From the NCBI GenBank assembly GCA_021738245.1, contig JAIPCJ010000005.1, positions 1-64,000 of the forward strand: DNA of 64,000 nucleotides, given 5' to 3'. The notes beneath the pieces were generated by a model. The model was not told where the DNA came from, did not search any database, and saw only the letters and a list, made by a program, of their open reading frames with translations. Positions 8,193 to 17,339 of the stretch are shown piece by piece. Positions within the stretch are counted from its first letter, which is position 1; the number at the start of each line of letters is the position of its first letter. The position numbers and the translations under genes were made by a program. The stretch comes from Methylotenera sp. Its GTDB lineage: Bacteria; Pseudomonadota; Gammaproteobacteria; Burkholderiales; Burkholderiaceae_C.

Positions 8193-10235
8193 TCAGCGGG
8201 GCCCGCCTTCTGCCGTGCCGGGGTCGGCGTCGCCGGCATCGTTCACGTCGATGGCCAGGGCCAGCGGCGCGGCGGCGGCTTCCAGCTCGTCGTCATCGCC
8301 CTCGGCTTCTTCAGGGGCGGTGGCAGCCTCGTCCAGGCGCTCGATGAGGGTGGCATGCACGTCCAGCGTCATTTCGTCCAGGCCGGTGATGCGCACCTTC
8401 ACATGGCTGCCGCGCGGCAGGTTCTCGCAGCCCAGGGCCTTGAACACCAGGGGCAGGTCGTCAGCGCGCACCAGGCCGTCCTTCATGACGGCGGCGGTCA
8501 GCTCGGTCGTGGCGTTCTGCTGCAGCCAGCGCAGCGTCCAGAAGCGCTCGATGCCGTTCTGGAAGCCGTTGTAGGCGGCATAGGCCGACTCGAAGGCCGA
8601 GATGATCGAGAAGAGCTGGGCGTCCTTGGGTTTGAACGGCGCGGCCAGCGCGGCCGTGCGGCCGTGCCGGGCGCAGGCAATGATCTGCCACTGGTTGACC
8701 AGGTCCACATAGCGGCGCAAGGGCGACGTGGCCCAGGTGTACTGCGCCACACCCATGCCCGCATGGGGCAGGGCCTTCACGCCCATGCGCACCTTGATGC
8801 CCGGCGCCAGGCTCGCCTGGCTGCGGTAGATGCCCGGCAGGCCCAGTTCGGCCAGCCAGCCGCCCCAGGCGGAGTTGGCCAGGATCATGGCCTCGGCCAC
8901 GATCAGGTCCAGCGAGCTGCCGCGCGCACGCACCGTGATCTCTACCGACTCCGTGCCGTTGGGCGCCTCGGAGCGCTCGCCGGCCAGGCGGAAGTTGTAG
9001 TCGGGCCGGTTGAAGTTCTCGGGCTTGCCGCGCACGACTTCGCGCTGGGCCTTGAGGTGCTTGGCCAGTCGCCAGGTGAATGCCAGCTCGGGCGCGAACG
9101 CATAAGTGGCCGGCGCCTCGCCCGACAGCGTGGCGTCTGTGACGATGCCGTCGAGCTTGTCGTGGCGCAGGTTGCTGGCGATGTGCACCCGCTCCAGCCG
9201 GGTCTCCCGGCCGGTGATCTCGAATGTGGACTCGTCCATCGTGAAGTAGATGGACACCGCCGGGCAGTCGCGGCCCTCGATGAGGGTGTAGGCCTGCACC
9301 ACCTCGTCGGGCAGCATGGTGAGCTTCCAGCCCGGCATGTAGACGGTGGACAGGCGCTCGCGGGCCACCTTGTCGACGGCGGAATCCGGCGTGATCGCCA
9401 GACCGGGCGCGGCGATGTGCACGCCGAACGTGACCGTGCCCGTGCCCAGGCCCTGCACCGACAGCGCGTCGTCGATCTCGGTGGTCTGGGAGTCGTCGAT
9501 GGAGAAGGCGCGCGCCGGGCTCAGCGGCAATTCGTCCTTGATCTCCGGCGCCGTCAGCGCCGGGAAGCCGGTGCCCTTGGGGAAGTTCTCGAACAGGAAG
9601 CGCTTCCAGTGGAACTGGTAGGGGCTGGTGATGGCGCCGGCCGCCTGCAGCAGCTCCAGCGGCGCCTTGTGCGACTGCTTGCTGGCCTCGACCACCGCCT
9701 TGTACTCGGGGCCGTTCTTGTCGGGCTTGAAGAGGATCTTGTAGATCTGGTCCTGGATGGGCTGGGGGCAGCTGCCTGCGGCGAGCTGCTCCGCCCAGGC
9801 TTCGATCTGCAGTGCCTGCTGGCGCTTGCGCTCGATACCCAGCAGCGCGGCCTTGACCGTCTCCTCGGGCGCCTTCTTGAACTGACCCTTGCCGGCGCGG
9901 CGGAAGTAATGCGGTGCGTCGTAGAGGCGGAACAGGGCCGCGGCCTGTTGCACGACGCCGGCCTTGGCGTCGAAGTAGTCACGTGCCAGGTCGGCAAAGC
10001 CGAATTCGCCTTCGGGCGCGAACTCCCAGGCCAGGTCCAGGTCGATGTCGTCGGCCAGGGCGCGGGCGTCGGCCAGCAGCACGGCGGGCGCCGGCTGCTC
10101 GAACTTCAGCAGCACATTGGCGCCCTTCACCTTCACCCGCTTGCCGGAGTCGAGTTCGACCTGCAGCGAGGCATCGGCCTCGGACATCACACGGCCGGCG
10201 AGAAACTTCCCGGCATCATCAAACAGCGCAAACAT
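8193..10235 (-). CDS. RNase II/RNB-family exoribonuclease
   Basis: This 680-residue enzyme carries the RNB catalytic domain. The metal-binding signature IDDSQTTEIDDALSV is near residue 250, followed by VHIAAPG, the YMPGWKLTMLP region and the later AEAMILAN and YTWATSPLRRYVDLVNQWQI motifs. These hydrolyse RNA 3'-5'. The N-terminal part (residues 1-100) looks like small OB/cold-shock-type RNA-binding domains. I do not see a clear C-terminal S1 domain. Instead the protein ends in a strongly acidic tail (EEAEGDDDELEAAAAP). It is therefore a divergent RNase II-like protein rather than a textbook RNase R. It is the first gene of the run continuing through the TonB-like gene, aroE and mtgA. Confidence 0.9.
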   Translation of the reverse strand: MFALFDDAGKFLAGRVMSEADASLQVELDSGKRVKVKGANVLLKFEQPAPAVLLADARALADDIDLDLAWEFAPEGEFGFADLARDYFDAKAGVVQQAAALFRLYDAPHYFRRAGKGQFKKAPEETVKAALLGIERKRQQALQIEAWAEQLAAGSCPQPIQDQIYKILFKPDKNGPEYKAVVEASKQSHKAPLELLQAAGAITSPYQFHWKRFLFENFPKGTGFPALTAPEIKDELPLSPARAFSIDDSQTTEIDDALSVQGLGTGTVTFGVHIAAPGLAITPDSAVDKVARERLSTVYMPGWKLTMLPDEVVQAYTLIEGRDCPAVSIYFTMDESTFEITGRETRLERVHIASNLRHDKLDGIVTDATLSGEAPATYAFAPELAFTWRLAKHLKAQREVVRGKPENFNRPDYNFRLAGERSEAPNGTESVEITVRARGSSLDLIVAEAMILANSAWGGWLAELGLPGIYRSQASLAPGIKVRMGVKALPHAGMGVAQYTWATSPLRRYVDLVNQWQIIACARHGRTAALAAPFKPKDAQLFSIISAFESAYAAYNGFQNGIERFWTLRWLQQNATTELTAAVMKDGLVRADDLPLVFKALGCENLPRGSHVKVRITGLDEMTLDVHATLIERLDEAATAPEEAEGDDDELEAAAAPLALAIDVNDAGDADPGTAEGGPR

Positions 10236-10295
10236 AAGCGCGGCATTGTCGTTGATCCTCGGCGTCCTCCCGGCACGCCCTATCATGCCGCGCCC

Positions 10296-11903
10296 ATGAC
10301 GACCCGAGTCCGACTCACCGCGGTTTTGCTCTGGCTGCTGCTCTGGTTGCCGGGGCTCGTCGTGCCCTTCATCGGCCATGGGCTCGGGCCGCTGGAGCAG
10401 GGGGCGGTGCTCGCGCTGTCGCTGTTCGCGCTGCTGTTGCCCCTGCCGGCCTTCAGTCGATTGCGGCATTACTTTTTCGCGCTGACGCCCCTCGCGGTGC
10501 TGGTGCCGCCCTACGTTTTCCTGTGCTTCTATTACCGCAGCGTGCCGGGCGATGTGCTGGTGTCGGCCGCGCTCAACACCGAGTGGCGTGCCACGCTCGG
10601 CCTCGTGCTGGACCAGGGGGCGCGCCTGCTGTGGATCCCGGCCTACCTGGGCGTCTACCTGGGCCTGGCATGGCGGGTGCCGGCCAGCGTGCGGCTGACC
10701 GCGGGCCAGCCCAAGGGCGTGCTGGCGGGCCTGCTGGTCTATGCCGCGGTCGGCATGCTGGGCCGGCAGGATCTGGCGGTGTGGGTGCGCCTGCCGCCGC
10801 TGTTCCAGGAAAGCACGGCCAATCTGGTCTTTCCGGCCAACCTGGCGCTGTCGGTCCAGCGCACGCTGGCCCACCAGCGCACCCTGGCTGAAGCAAACAG
10901 CCTGGCCGGCCGGCCCGCGCCCGGCACGTCCGCGCAGCCGGCGCTCATCGTGCTGGTGGTCGGCGAATCGGTGCGGCCCGACCACCTCGGCCTGATGGGC
11001 TACCCGCGCAACACAACGCCGTGGCTGACGTCCCGCTCGGCGGAATGGCTGGCTTTCCAGGACGTGATGTCCACCGCCCAATGGACAGCCGTGGCCGTGC
11101 CGCAGTTGCTGACGCTGACGGGGCAGCATGGGGTGCGCGGCACGCTCGTGCAGACCTTCACTGAGGCGGGCTTCCAGACGGCGTGGCTGTCCAACCAGGA
11201 GCCCACGCCGATGAGCCGGGCGGCCGATGTCGTCGAGCATTCCCGCCACGACGTGGACTTCCACTTCCGCAAGGACACCGACCTGCTACCGCTGTTCGAG
11301 TCCTTCGTCCGGCAAGGGCGGCCGCGTCAGTTCGTGCTGCTGCACATGATGGGCAGCCACTTCCCGTACGAGGAGCGCTATGAGCGCCACCAGCGCCGCT
11401 TCACGCCGACGCTGAGTGACGCCGGCGTCAGCGGCCACCCGGGCCCGGCGTTCCGCCACGCGACCATCAACTCCTACGACAACACCCTCGTTGCGCTGGA
11501 CCAGTTCCTCGAACGCGTCGTCGCAGTGCTGGCGCGCGAGTCCCGGCCGGTGCTCCTGCTGTACGTCTCCGATCACGGCGAAAACCTGTTCGACGATGAA
11601 CGGCAGCGTTTCATGCATGCCCACCCGGATGCGAGCCGGTGGGATCTGCGCGTGCCGTTGCTGGTCTGGCGCAATCCGGCCTATGAGCGCTGGCGGCCCG
11701 AGGTCTGGCCCGCACTGCAGGCCAGGCTTAGCCTGCCGGTCGGCCACCGGGACGTCGCCCCGACCCTGCTCGACCTCGCAGGCGTGGAATGGTCCGGGCG
11801 CGACGCGTCACACAGCCTCGCGTCACCCACTTATGCCACCCGCCCGAGGCCGATGTTCGACCTGCTCGGCAGGATCGTCGGCGACGCCGACGCGGTGCGC
11901 TGA
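10296..11903 (+). CDS. phosphoethanolamine transferase-like membrane sulfatase-fold enzyme
   Basis: The 535-residue protein has about five N-terminal transmembrane helices (residues 5-170) and a large periplasmic alkaline-phosphatase/sulfatase-fold domain. The catalytic region reads VVGESVRPDHLGLMGYPRNTTP, with the presumed nucleophile Ser225 where EptA and its relatives usually have threonine. Downstream metal-binding motifs are HMMGSH near residue 350 and YVSDHGENL near residue 425. Such enzymes add phosphoethanolamine to lipid A, core sugars or other envelope glycans. The exact acceptor cannot be inferred. The start ATG at 10296 directly precedes the first helix. It diverges from the RNB gene across 60 bases and converges on the esterase gene. 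Confidence 0.88.
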   Translation: MTTRVRLTAVLLWLLLWLPGLVVPFIGHGLGPLEQGAVLALSLFALLLPLPAFSRLRHYFFALTPLAVLVPPYVFLCFYYRSVPGDVLVSAALNTEWRATLGLVLDQGARLLWIPAYLGVYLGLAWRVPASVRLTAGQPKGVLAGLLVYAAVGMLGRQDLAVWVRLPPLFQESTANLVFPANLALSVQRTLAHQRTLAEANSLAGRPAPGTSAQPALIVLVVGESVRPDHLGLMGYPRNTTPWLTSRSAEWLAFQDVMSTAQWTAVAVPQLLTLTGQHGVRGTLVQTFTEAGFQTAWLSNQEPTPMSRAADVVEHSRHDVDFHFRKDTDLLPLFESFVRQGRPRQFVLLHMMGSHFPYEERYERHQRRFTPTLSDAGVSGHPGPAFRHATINSYDNTLVALDQFLERVVAVLARESRPVLLLYVSDHGENLFDDERQRFMHAHPDASRWDLRVPLLVWRNPAYERWRPEVWPALQARLSLPVGHRDVAPTLLDLAGVEWSGRDASHSLASPTYATRPRPMFDLLGRIVGDADAVR

Positions 11904-11918
11904 CGGCGCCGTCGGGCG

Positions 11919-12521
11919 TCAGGCCCGCAGGAAGGCCGTGAGGCCGGGCAGGTGGTCGTCGAAGTCGGTCAGACCATGGTCGCTGCCCGCCAACACATCG
12001 CCGTCGCAGCCGGCGTAACGGGCCAGCATTTCGCGCCAGTCCAGCAGCTCGTCGCCCTTGGCGATGAGCGCGTAGTAGCGGCTGGGCTGGGTCAGTCGTG
12101 CGGGCGGTGCGAGGGCCGCCAGCTCGGCCACGTGCTCGGCGGTGAAGTCGAACTGCAGCGCGGGGTCGTGCCAGGCGGTCAGGGTGCCGATGTGCCGGGC
12201 GAGGTCCCGCGCGGGGTCCACCGCCGGGTTGAGCACGCCCACCCGCCAGGCCCGGTGGGCCGGGCGTTCGGCCAGCCAGGTGGCGTAGAAGCCGCCCAGC
12301 GAACTGCCCACGACCGCCACACCGGTGGCCGGCCAGCCGGCGACGAGGTCGCTGACCTGCGCCATGGCGGCCTTTGGCGAGGGGGGCAACTGAGGGCAGA
12401 CGAAGGTCAGGCCGGGTTGCTCTGCCGCCCAGGCGGCCATGCGACGGGCCTTGGCCAAGGCGGGCGAGGAACGGAAGCCATGCAAATAGAGCAGATGCGT
12501 GAGATTCATGACGGAAGTCAT
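11919..12521 (-). CDS. YqiA/UPF0227-type alpha/beta-hydrolase esterase
   Basis: The roughly 200-residue protein is a compact alpha/beta hydrolase of the YqiA family. It opens with LLYLHGFRSSP (oxyanion region). The nucleophile elbow is VVGSSLGGFYATWL, the likely acid lies in IAKGDELLDW, and the catalytic histidine is in GSDHGLTDF. Family members hydrolyse short-chain esters and palmitoyl-CoA; the physiological substrate is unknown. An in-frame ATG at 12509 gives a start four residues later and is equally reasonable, as neither site has a clear ribosome binding site. It is convergent with the phosphoethanolamine-transferase-like gene (15 bases between stops) and divergent from the metalloprotease. 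Confidence 0.88.
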   Translation of the reverse strand: MTSVMNLTHLLYLHGFRSSPALAKARRMAAWAAEQPGLTFVCPQLPPSPKAAMAQVSDLVAGWPATGVAVVGSSLGGFYATWLAERPAHRAWRVGVLNPAVDPARDLARHIGTLTAWHDPALQFDFTAEHVAELAALAPPARLTQPSRYYALIAKGDELLDWREMLARYAGCDGDVLAGSDHGLTDFDDHLPGLTAFLRA

Positions 12522-12621
12522 TGGCGACGTTTGGCGCGACGATGCGACGCGGGCGGACTCGGATTGACGTGAGTTTCGCCCGCCTCCACAGTCGCCCCCT
12601 TTCGTCTTATCCGGTCACACC

Positions 12622-15300
12622 ATGATCCCGATGCCTCGTTCCGCCCTCGCTGCTGCTGCGCTGATCGCGCTGACCAGCCTGGCGCATGCCCAGACGCCTG
12701 CCGCTCCCGCCGCGGGTGCTTCCGCTCCTGCCGCCGCCGCGCCGCGGCCCCCGGTCGACCCGACGGCACCCAAGCCCTTCGCCGACGTCATCAAGGGCGC
12801 CAAGGAGCAGCCGGGTCTGTTCCCGATCTGGCGCAAGGACGAAAAGGTCTGGATCGAGATCCCCAAGGAAGCCTTCAACAAGCCCTTCCTGTTCAGCGTC
12901 AACGTCGCCAACTCGGTGGGCGAGCGCGGCCTGTACGCCAGCCAGATGCTGGGCGATGAACTCGCCGAGTGGCGCCGCATCGGCAACCAGGTCCAGCTGA
13001 TCGCGCTGAACACCAAGTTCCGCACCAGCAACCCCGACAGCAAGCTGGCGCTCGACCAGGCCTTCTCGCCCAGCCTGATCGCCGGCACGCCGGTGGCCAG
13101 CGCCGAGCACCCGGATCGCAAGTCGGTGCTGGTGGATGCCAGCGGCCTGCTGCTCGGCGACATCCCGGGTTATTCCACGCGCCTGGAGATGGCCTACCGC
13201 CTGCCGTTCGCGCCGGACCGTGCCAACTCCTTCATCGAAGCCACGCGCGCCGACCCGCAAATCTCCACGCTGACCTCGCGCATCCACTTCGCCACGGCCC
13301 GCATTCCCGCCCCGCCGCTGACGCCGATGCCCGTGCCGATGCCTTCGCCGCCGCAGGCCACGCCGGACCCGCGGTCCATGTTCTTCAGCTTCGTCTACAG
13401 CTTCCGCGCGCTGCCCGAAACGCCCGCCGCCATCCGTTACGCCGACCCGCGCCTGGGTCATTTCACGGAAAGCTACAGCAACCTGGGCGACGACCTCAAG
13501 GCCAACCCGCGCGTGCACATGGTGGCCCGCTGGCGTCTCGAGAAGAAGGACCCGAGCGCGGCCCTGTCCGAGCCGGTGAAGCCCATCGTCTACTGGATGG
13601 ACAAGAACATCCCGGCCAAGTACCGCGAAGCCGTGAAGGCCGGCATCCTGGAATGGAACAAGGCCTTCGAGAAGATCGGCTTCAAGGACGCCGTGCAAGC
13701 CAAGCAGCAGCCCGATGATGCCGACTGGGACAACATGGATTCGACCCACGCGTCCATCCGCTGGTTCACCGGCGCTGACGTGGGCTTTGCCATCGGCCCG
13801 AGCAACCGTGACCCGCGCACCGGCGAAATCCTGGACGCCGACATCGGCATGAGCGACGTCTTCGGCCGCGGCTCCCGCCGTCTGGCCACTGACGACGTGC
13901 TGGGTCAGTCCGCCCACGACCATGACCACGCCGCCAGCGCCTGGATGGGCGAGCGCAGCCTGCGCCTGGCGCAGGAGCAGTGCAGCTACATGGCCGACCA
14001 GGCCAACGAACTGGGCTTCGCGCTCGACCTGCTCGCGCTGCGCGACGGCATGGACATGAACGGCCCCGAGGCCGAGGCCCTGGCCCAGGCCGTGGTGAAG
14101 GACGTGATCATGCATGAGGTGGGCCACACCCTCGGCCTCAAGCACAACTTCCGTTCGTCCACCACGGTCACGCAGGCCCAACTGCGCGACAAGGCCTACA
14201 CCGAGGCCCACGGCATTTCCAACTCGGTGATGGACTACAACGCCTACAACCTGCCACTCAAGGGCGAGCCCAAGGCCAGCCTGACCAACACCACGCTGGG
14301 GGCCTACGACTACTGGGCCATCGAATACGCCTACAAGCAAGTGCCGGCCGAGCAGGAGGCTGCGGAGCTGGCGAAGGTCGCCGCCCGCTCGACCGAGCCG
14401 CAGCTGGCCTATGGCGATGACTTCGACCAGGGCGTGGGCGGCCCGTACGACGGCTTTGACCCGCGCAGCAACCAGCGCGACCTGGGCGACGACCCGCTGG
14501 CCTACGCCAAGAAGCGCCTGAAGCTCAGCCAGGAGCTGTGGGAGCGCGTGCAGGCGCGCCCGGCCAACCTGGGCGACGACCCGCTACGCAACCGCCGCTC
14601 CGTGGCCGACGCCTTCCGGCAACTCGGCATGACGGCCAACAACGTCAGCAAGTACGTAGGCGGCATCTACGCCGAGCGCGTGGTGCCCGGCGTGACCACG
14701 GGCCCGGCCTTCAAGCCGGTGGACAACGCCCAGCAGCGCGACGCCCTGCGATTCATCGCCAGCGGCCTGCTGTCCAGCGACTCGTTCAAGTTCAAGCCCG
14801 AGTTCCTGGCCACCCAGACGGTCGACTACAACGAATGGGACCGCGGCCTGCCGCTGTCGATCCCGGACGCCGTCGCCGCGCTGCAAGGCCGGGTGCTGGA
14901 TCGCCTGATGTCGCCCAACACCGCACGTCGCCTCATCGAGCAGGCTTCCTTCCTGCCTGAAAGCCAGCGCAAGGGCGCGGTGTCGCTGAACGAGGTCTAC
15001 GGCACGCTGCAGGGCGCGATCTTCAGCGAGCTCAAGACCGGCGCCGAGATCGACCGCATGCGCCGCAGCCTGCAGCGCGAATACCTCAAGCGTCTGCAAG
15101 CCCAGCTGAACCGCTCCACCAACGGCGCCACGGCCTATGCCGACGCCTTCTCGATGGCGCGCTTCCATGCCACGCAATTGGCCAACGAGCTGCGCGTGGC
15201 CTCGGCCAAGCCGGGGCTGTCGGTCGAGACGCGGGCGCATCTGGCCGAGTCGCTGGACCTGCTGAACAGCATGCTCAAGGCCACGCTGACCCGCAGCTGA
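12622..15300 (+). CDS. secreted zinc metalloprotease (DUF5117/DUF4953 type)
   Basis: The 892-residue protein starts with a Sec signal peptide (hydrophobic stretch ending ...SLAHA, cleavage likely before QTP) and an Ala/Pro-rich linker. The N-terminal region resembles DUF5117. The central part is a metzincin-like zinc-dependent protease with HEVGHTLGLKHNFRSS: His498, Glu499, His502 and His508 are the expected zinc ligands and catalytic base. A SNSVMDYNAYN segment follows, equivalent to the Met-turn. The C-terminal third is helical. The protein is predicted to be periplasmic or secreted. No inhibitor, secretion system or obvious substrate gene is adjacent. It is transcribed alone and followed by a strong terminator. 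Confidence 0.9.
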   Translation: MIPMPRSALAAAALIALTSLAHAQTPAAPAAGASAPAAAAPRPPVDPTAPKPFADVIKGAKEQPGLFPIWRKDEKVWIEIPKEAFNKPFLFSVNVANSVGERGLYASQMLGDELAEWRRIGNQVQLIALNTKFRTSNPDSKLALDQAFSPSLIAGTPVASAEHPDRKSVLVDASGLLLGDIPGYSTRLEMAYRLPFAPDRANSFIEATRADPQISTLTSRIHFATARIPAPPLTPMPVPMPSPPQATPDPRSMFFSFVYSFRALPETPAAIRYADPRLGHFTESYSNLGDDLKANPRVHMVARWRLEKKDPSAALSEPVKPIVYWMDKNIPAKYREAVKAGILEWNKAFEKIGFKDAVQAKQQPDDADWDNMDSTHASIRWFTGADVGFAIGPSNRDPRTGEILDADIGMSDVFGRGSRRLATDDVLGQSAHDHDHAASAWMGERSLRLAQEQCSYMADQANELGFALDLLALRDGMDMNGPEAEALAQAVVKDVIMHEVGHTLGLKHNFRSSTTVTQAQLRDKAYTEAHGISNSVMDYNAYNLPLKGEPKASLTNTTLGAYDYWAIEYAYKQVPAEQEAAELAKVAARSTEPQLAYGDDFDQGVGGPYDGFDPRSNQRDLGDDPLAYAKKRLKLSQELWERVQARPANLGDDPLRNRRSVADAFRQLGMTANNVSKYVGGIYAERVVPGVTTGPAFKPVDNAQQRDALRFIASGLLSSDSFKFKPEFLATQTVDYNEWDRGLPLSIPDAVAALQGRVLDRLMSPNTARRLIEQASFLPESQRKGAVSLNEVYGTLQGAIFSELKTGAEIDRMRRSLQREYLKRLQAQLNRSTNGATAYADAFSMARFHATQLANELRVASAKPGLSVETRAHLAESLDLLNSMLKATLTRS

Positions 15301-15321
15301 TCGGCGTTCTTCGTTGCAACG

Positions 15322-15350
15322 CAAGGCCAGCCCCCGGGCTGGCCTTTTTC
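15322..15350 (+). terminator. rho-independent terminator after the metalloprotease
   Basis: AGGCCAGCCC at 15324-15333 pairs with GGGCTGGCCT at 15336-15345 around a two-base gap, and a run of five T follows. It lies about 25 bases after the metalloprotease stop and should separate that gene from the thioesterase gene. Confidence 0.85.
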
Positions 15351-15387
15351 ATGGTCGCTACGATCAATCAACCACCAGGAGAACTGC

Positions 15388-15798
15388 ATGGCGGACACCG
15401 CCTCTTTCAACGCTGCCGGCGCACGCAACCTGCCGGGCCATCTCGGCATCGTCATCACCCGGGTCGAGAACGGCGAGGTACATGCCGAACTCCCGGTGCG
15501 CCCTGAACTGATGGCGCCCAACGGCTTTCTGCATGCCGGCAGCGTGGTCACGCTGGCCGACACCTGTGCGGGTTACGGCTGCATGGCCAGCCTGCCGGAA
15601 GGCGCGCTCGGCTTCACGACCGTGGAGTTGAAGTCCAACCACCTGGGCACGGCCCGCGAGGGCACGGTGGCCTGTGTGGCCAAGGCTGTGCACCTGGGGC
15701 GGACGACGCAGGTGTGGGATGCGGTGGTGACGAACAAGGAAACGGGCAAGACGATGGCCTTGTTCCGGTGTACGCAGATGGTGCTGTACGGGAAGTGA
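15388..15798 (+). CDS. PaaI-family hotdog-fold thioesterase
   Basis: The 136-residue protein is a single hotdog-fold acyl-CoA thioesterase. Typical family elements are NGFLHAGSVVTLADTCAGYG (substrate-binding helix with the catalytic-region Asn/His), followed by FTTVELKSNHLGTAREGTV and a C-terminal beta strand ending FRCTQMVLYG. PaaI-like enzymes cleave aromatic or short acyl-CoA esters; no phenylacetate genes are nearby, so a general housekeeping role is more likely. A good ribosome binding site (AGGAG, 6 bases before the ATG) supports this start. It is a single gene bounded by a terminator upstream and a structured intergenic repeat downstream. Confidence 0.9.
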   Translation: MADTASFNAAGARNLPGHLGIVITRVENGEVHAELPVRPELMAPNGFLHAGSVVTLADTCAGYGCMASLPEGALGFTTVELKSNHLGTAREGTVACVAKAVHLGRTTQVWDAVVTNKETGKTMALFRCTQMVLYGK

Positions 15799-15832
15799 AG
15801 GGTGGTTTGTCCGCCGCCGTTGTTGCGGCGTT

Positions 15833-15891
15833 GCCTTTGCCGGGAGCCGTTGCGACTCGGCGCACCGAGTCGAAAGGCTCTCAGCAAAGGC
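15833..15891. repeat. nested inverted repeat in a convergent intergenic region
   Basis: Three pairs of complementary arms are nested around a four-base loop. GCCTTTGC at 15833-15840 pairs with GCAAAGGC at 15884-15891. GAGCC at 15844-15848 pairs with GGCTC at 15876-15880. GACTCGG at 15854-15860 pairs with CCGAGTC at 15865-15871. The internal loops are small (3 against 3, then 5 against 4 bases). There is no T-run, so it is not a standard terminator, although it sits between two converging genes. A REP-like dispersed element is the other option. Confidence 0.75.
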
Positions 15892-15940
15892 ATCGGCTCA
15901 ACTGCTGGCGTCGCTGATGCTTCAACGCGCTTGCCAGTCG

Positions 15941-17308
15941 TCAGGCGCGGGCGGCCAACCCCGCCAGCAGCTTCTCGTGAATGCCGCCGAAGCCCCCGTT
16001 GCTCATGCACAGCAGATGGTCGCCCGGCTTCGCGACCTTCACGACGGCTGCCACCAAGGCATCCACATCGGCTCCGACGACGGCTTGAGCGCCCATGGGT
16101 GCCAGGGCCTCCTTGGCGTCCCAGGCCAGGCCCTGCTGGTTGCAGAAGGCGAGGTCGGCTTCCTCGAGCGCCCAGGGCAACTGGGCCTTCATGGTGCCGA
16201 GCTTCATCGTGTTGGAGCGCGGCTCGAAGATGGCGAGGATGCGCTCGGCCGGGGCGATGCGGCGGCGCAGGCCATTGATGGTGGTGCGCATGGCCGTGGG
16301 ATGGTGGGCGAAGTCGTCGTAGACCTTGATGCCGCGCACCTCGCCGCGCAGTTCCATGCGGCGGCGCACGTTCTGGAAGGTGGCCAGCGCCTCGGCTGAC
16401 TGTTCCGGCGTCACGCCCACATGCTCCGCCGCCGCGATGGCGGCCAGCGCGTTGAGCTGGTTGTGCTCGCCGATGAGGCCCCATTCCACGCGGGCCACCT
16501 TCAGGCTGCCGCGCAGCACGTCGAAGGCCTGGGGCTCGCCGCGGGCGCGCAGCATGCCGGCTTCTTCCTTCTTGGCGCCGAAGCGCTGCACCTCGCTCCA
16601 GCAGCCGCGGGCGATCACGCGCTGCAAGGCTTCCTCGCGCGCATTCACCACCAGCCGACCGCTGGCGGGCACGGTGCGGACGAGGTGGTGGAACTGGGTC
16701 TCGATGGCGGCGAGGTCGGGGAAGATGTCGGCGTGGTCGTGTTCGAGGTTGTTCAGCACCGCGGTGCGTGGCCGGTAGTGGACGAACTTGCTGCGCTTGT
16801 CGAAGAAGGCGGTGTCGTATTCGTCTGCCTCGATGACGAAGGGGCGGCCCTCGCCCAGCCGCGCCGACACGCCGAAGTTCTGCGGTACGCCGCCCACCAG
16901 GAAGCCGGGCTTGAGGCCGGCGTGTTCCAGGATCCAGGTCAGCATGGAGGTCGTGGTCGTCTTGCCGTGCGTGCCTGCCACGGCCAGCACGTGCCGCCCC
17001 TGCAGCACATGCTCGGCCAGCCATTGCGGGCCTGACACGTAAGGCAGGCCCGCATCCAGGATGGCTTCCATCAGCGGGAAGCGCTCGCCGCGGGTGACGA
17101 CGTTGCCGATGACGAACACGTCTGGCTTGAGTTCGAGTTGCTCCGCGTCGAAGCCGGTGATGAGCTCGATGCCCAGGGCTTCGAGCTGGGTGCTCATGGG
17201 CGGGTAGACGTTGGCGTCGCAGCCGGTGACCTTGTGGCCCGCTTCGCGTGCGAGCGCGGCCAGGCCGCCCATGAAGGTGCCACAGATGCCGAGGATGTGC
17301 AGATGCAT
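15941..17308 (-). CDS. mpl: UDP-N-acetylmuramate:L-alanyl-gamma-D-glutamyl-meso-diaminopimelate ligase
   Basis: Mpl reattaches recycled murein tripeptide to UDP-MurNAc, a step of peptidoglycan recycling in the cytoplasm. The 455-residue protein begins MHLHILGICGTFMGGLAALA (nucleotide-sugar-binding N domain). It has the Mur-ligase ATP loop VAGTHGKTTTTSML near residue 110, the EADEYDTAFFDKRSKF segment characteristic of Mpl rather than MurC, and YDDFAHHPTAMRTT in the C-terminal domain. The ATG at 17308 gives this N-terminus; the longer frame upstream does not resemble the family. The upstream neighbour on the same strand is hemL, 31 bases away. Confidence 0.95.
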   Translation of the reverse strand: MHLHILGICGTFMGGLAALAREAGHKVTGCDANVYPPMSTQLEALGIELITGFDAEQLELKPDVFVIGNVVTRGERFPLMEAILDAGLPYVSGPQWLAEHVLQGRHVLAVAGTHGKTTTTSMLTWILEHAGLKPGFLVGGVPQNFGVSARLGEGRPFVIEADEYDTAFFDKRSKFVHYRPRTAVLNNLEHDHADIFPDLAAIETQFHHLVRTVPASGRLVVNAREEALQRVIARGCWSEVQRFGAKKEEAGMLRARGEPQAFDVLRGSLKVARVEWGLIGEHNQLNALAAIAAAEHVGVTPEQSAEALATFQNVRRRMELRGEVRGIKVYDDFAHHPTAMRTTINGLRRRIAPAERILAIFEPRSNTMKLGTMKAQLPWALEEADLAFCNQQGLAWDAKEALAPMGAQAVVGADVDALVAAVVKVAKPGDHLLCMSNGGFGGIHEKLLAGLAARA

Positions 17309-17339
17309 GTCGGGATCGCTCCCGGGGGAGCGCCTGGAT

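Noticed and set aside
7701-10295. A long upstream extension of the phosphoethanolamine transferase-like frame
   Set aside because: It is antisense to the TonB-like and RNB genes. The real protein starts at 10296, immediately before the first membrane helix.
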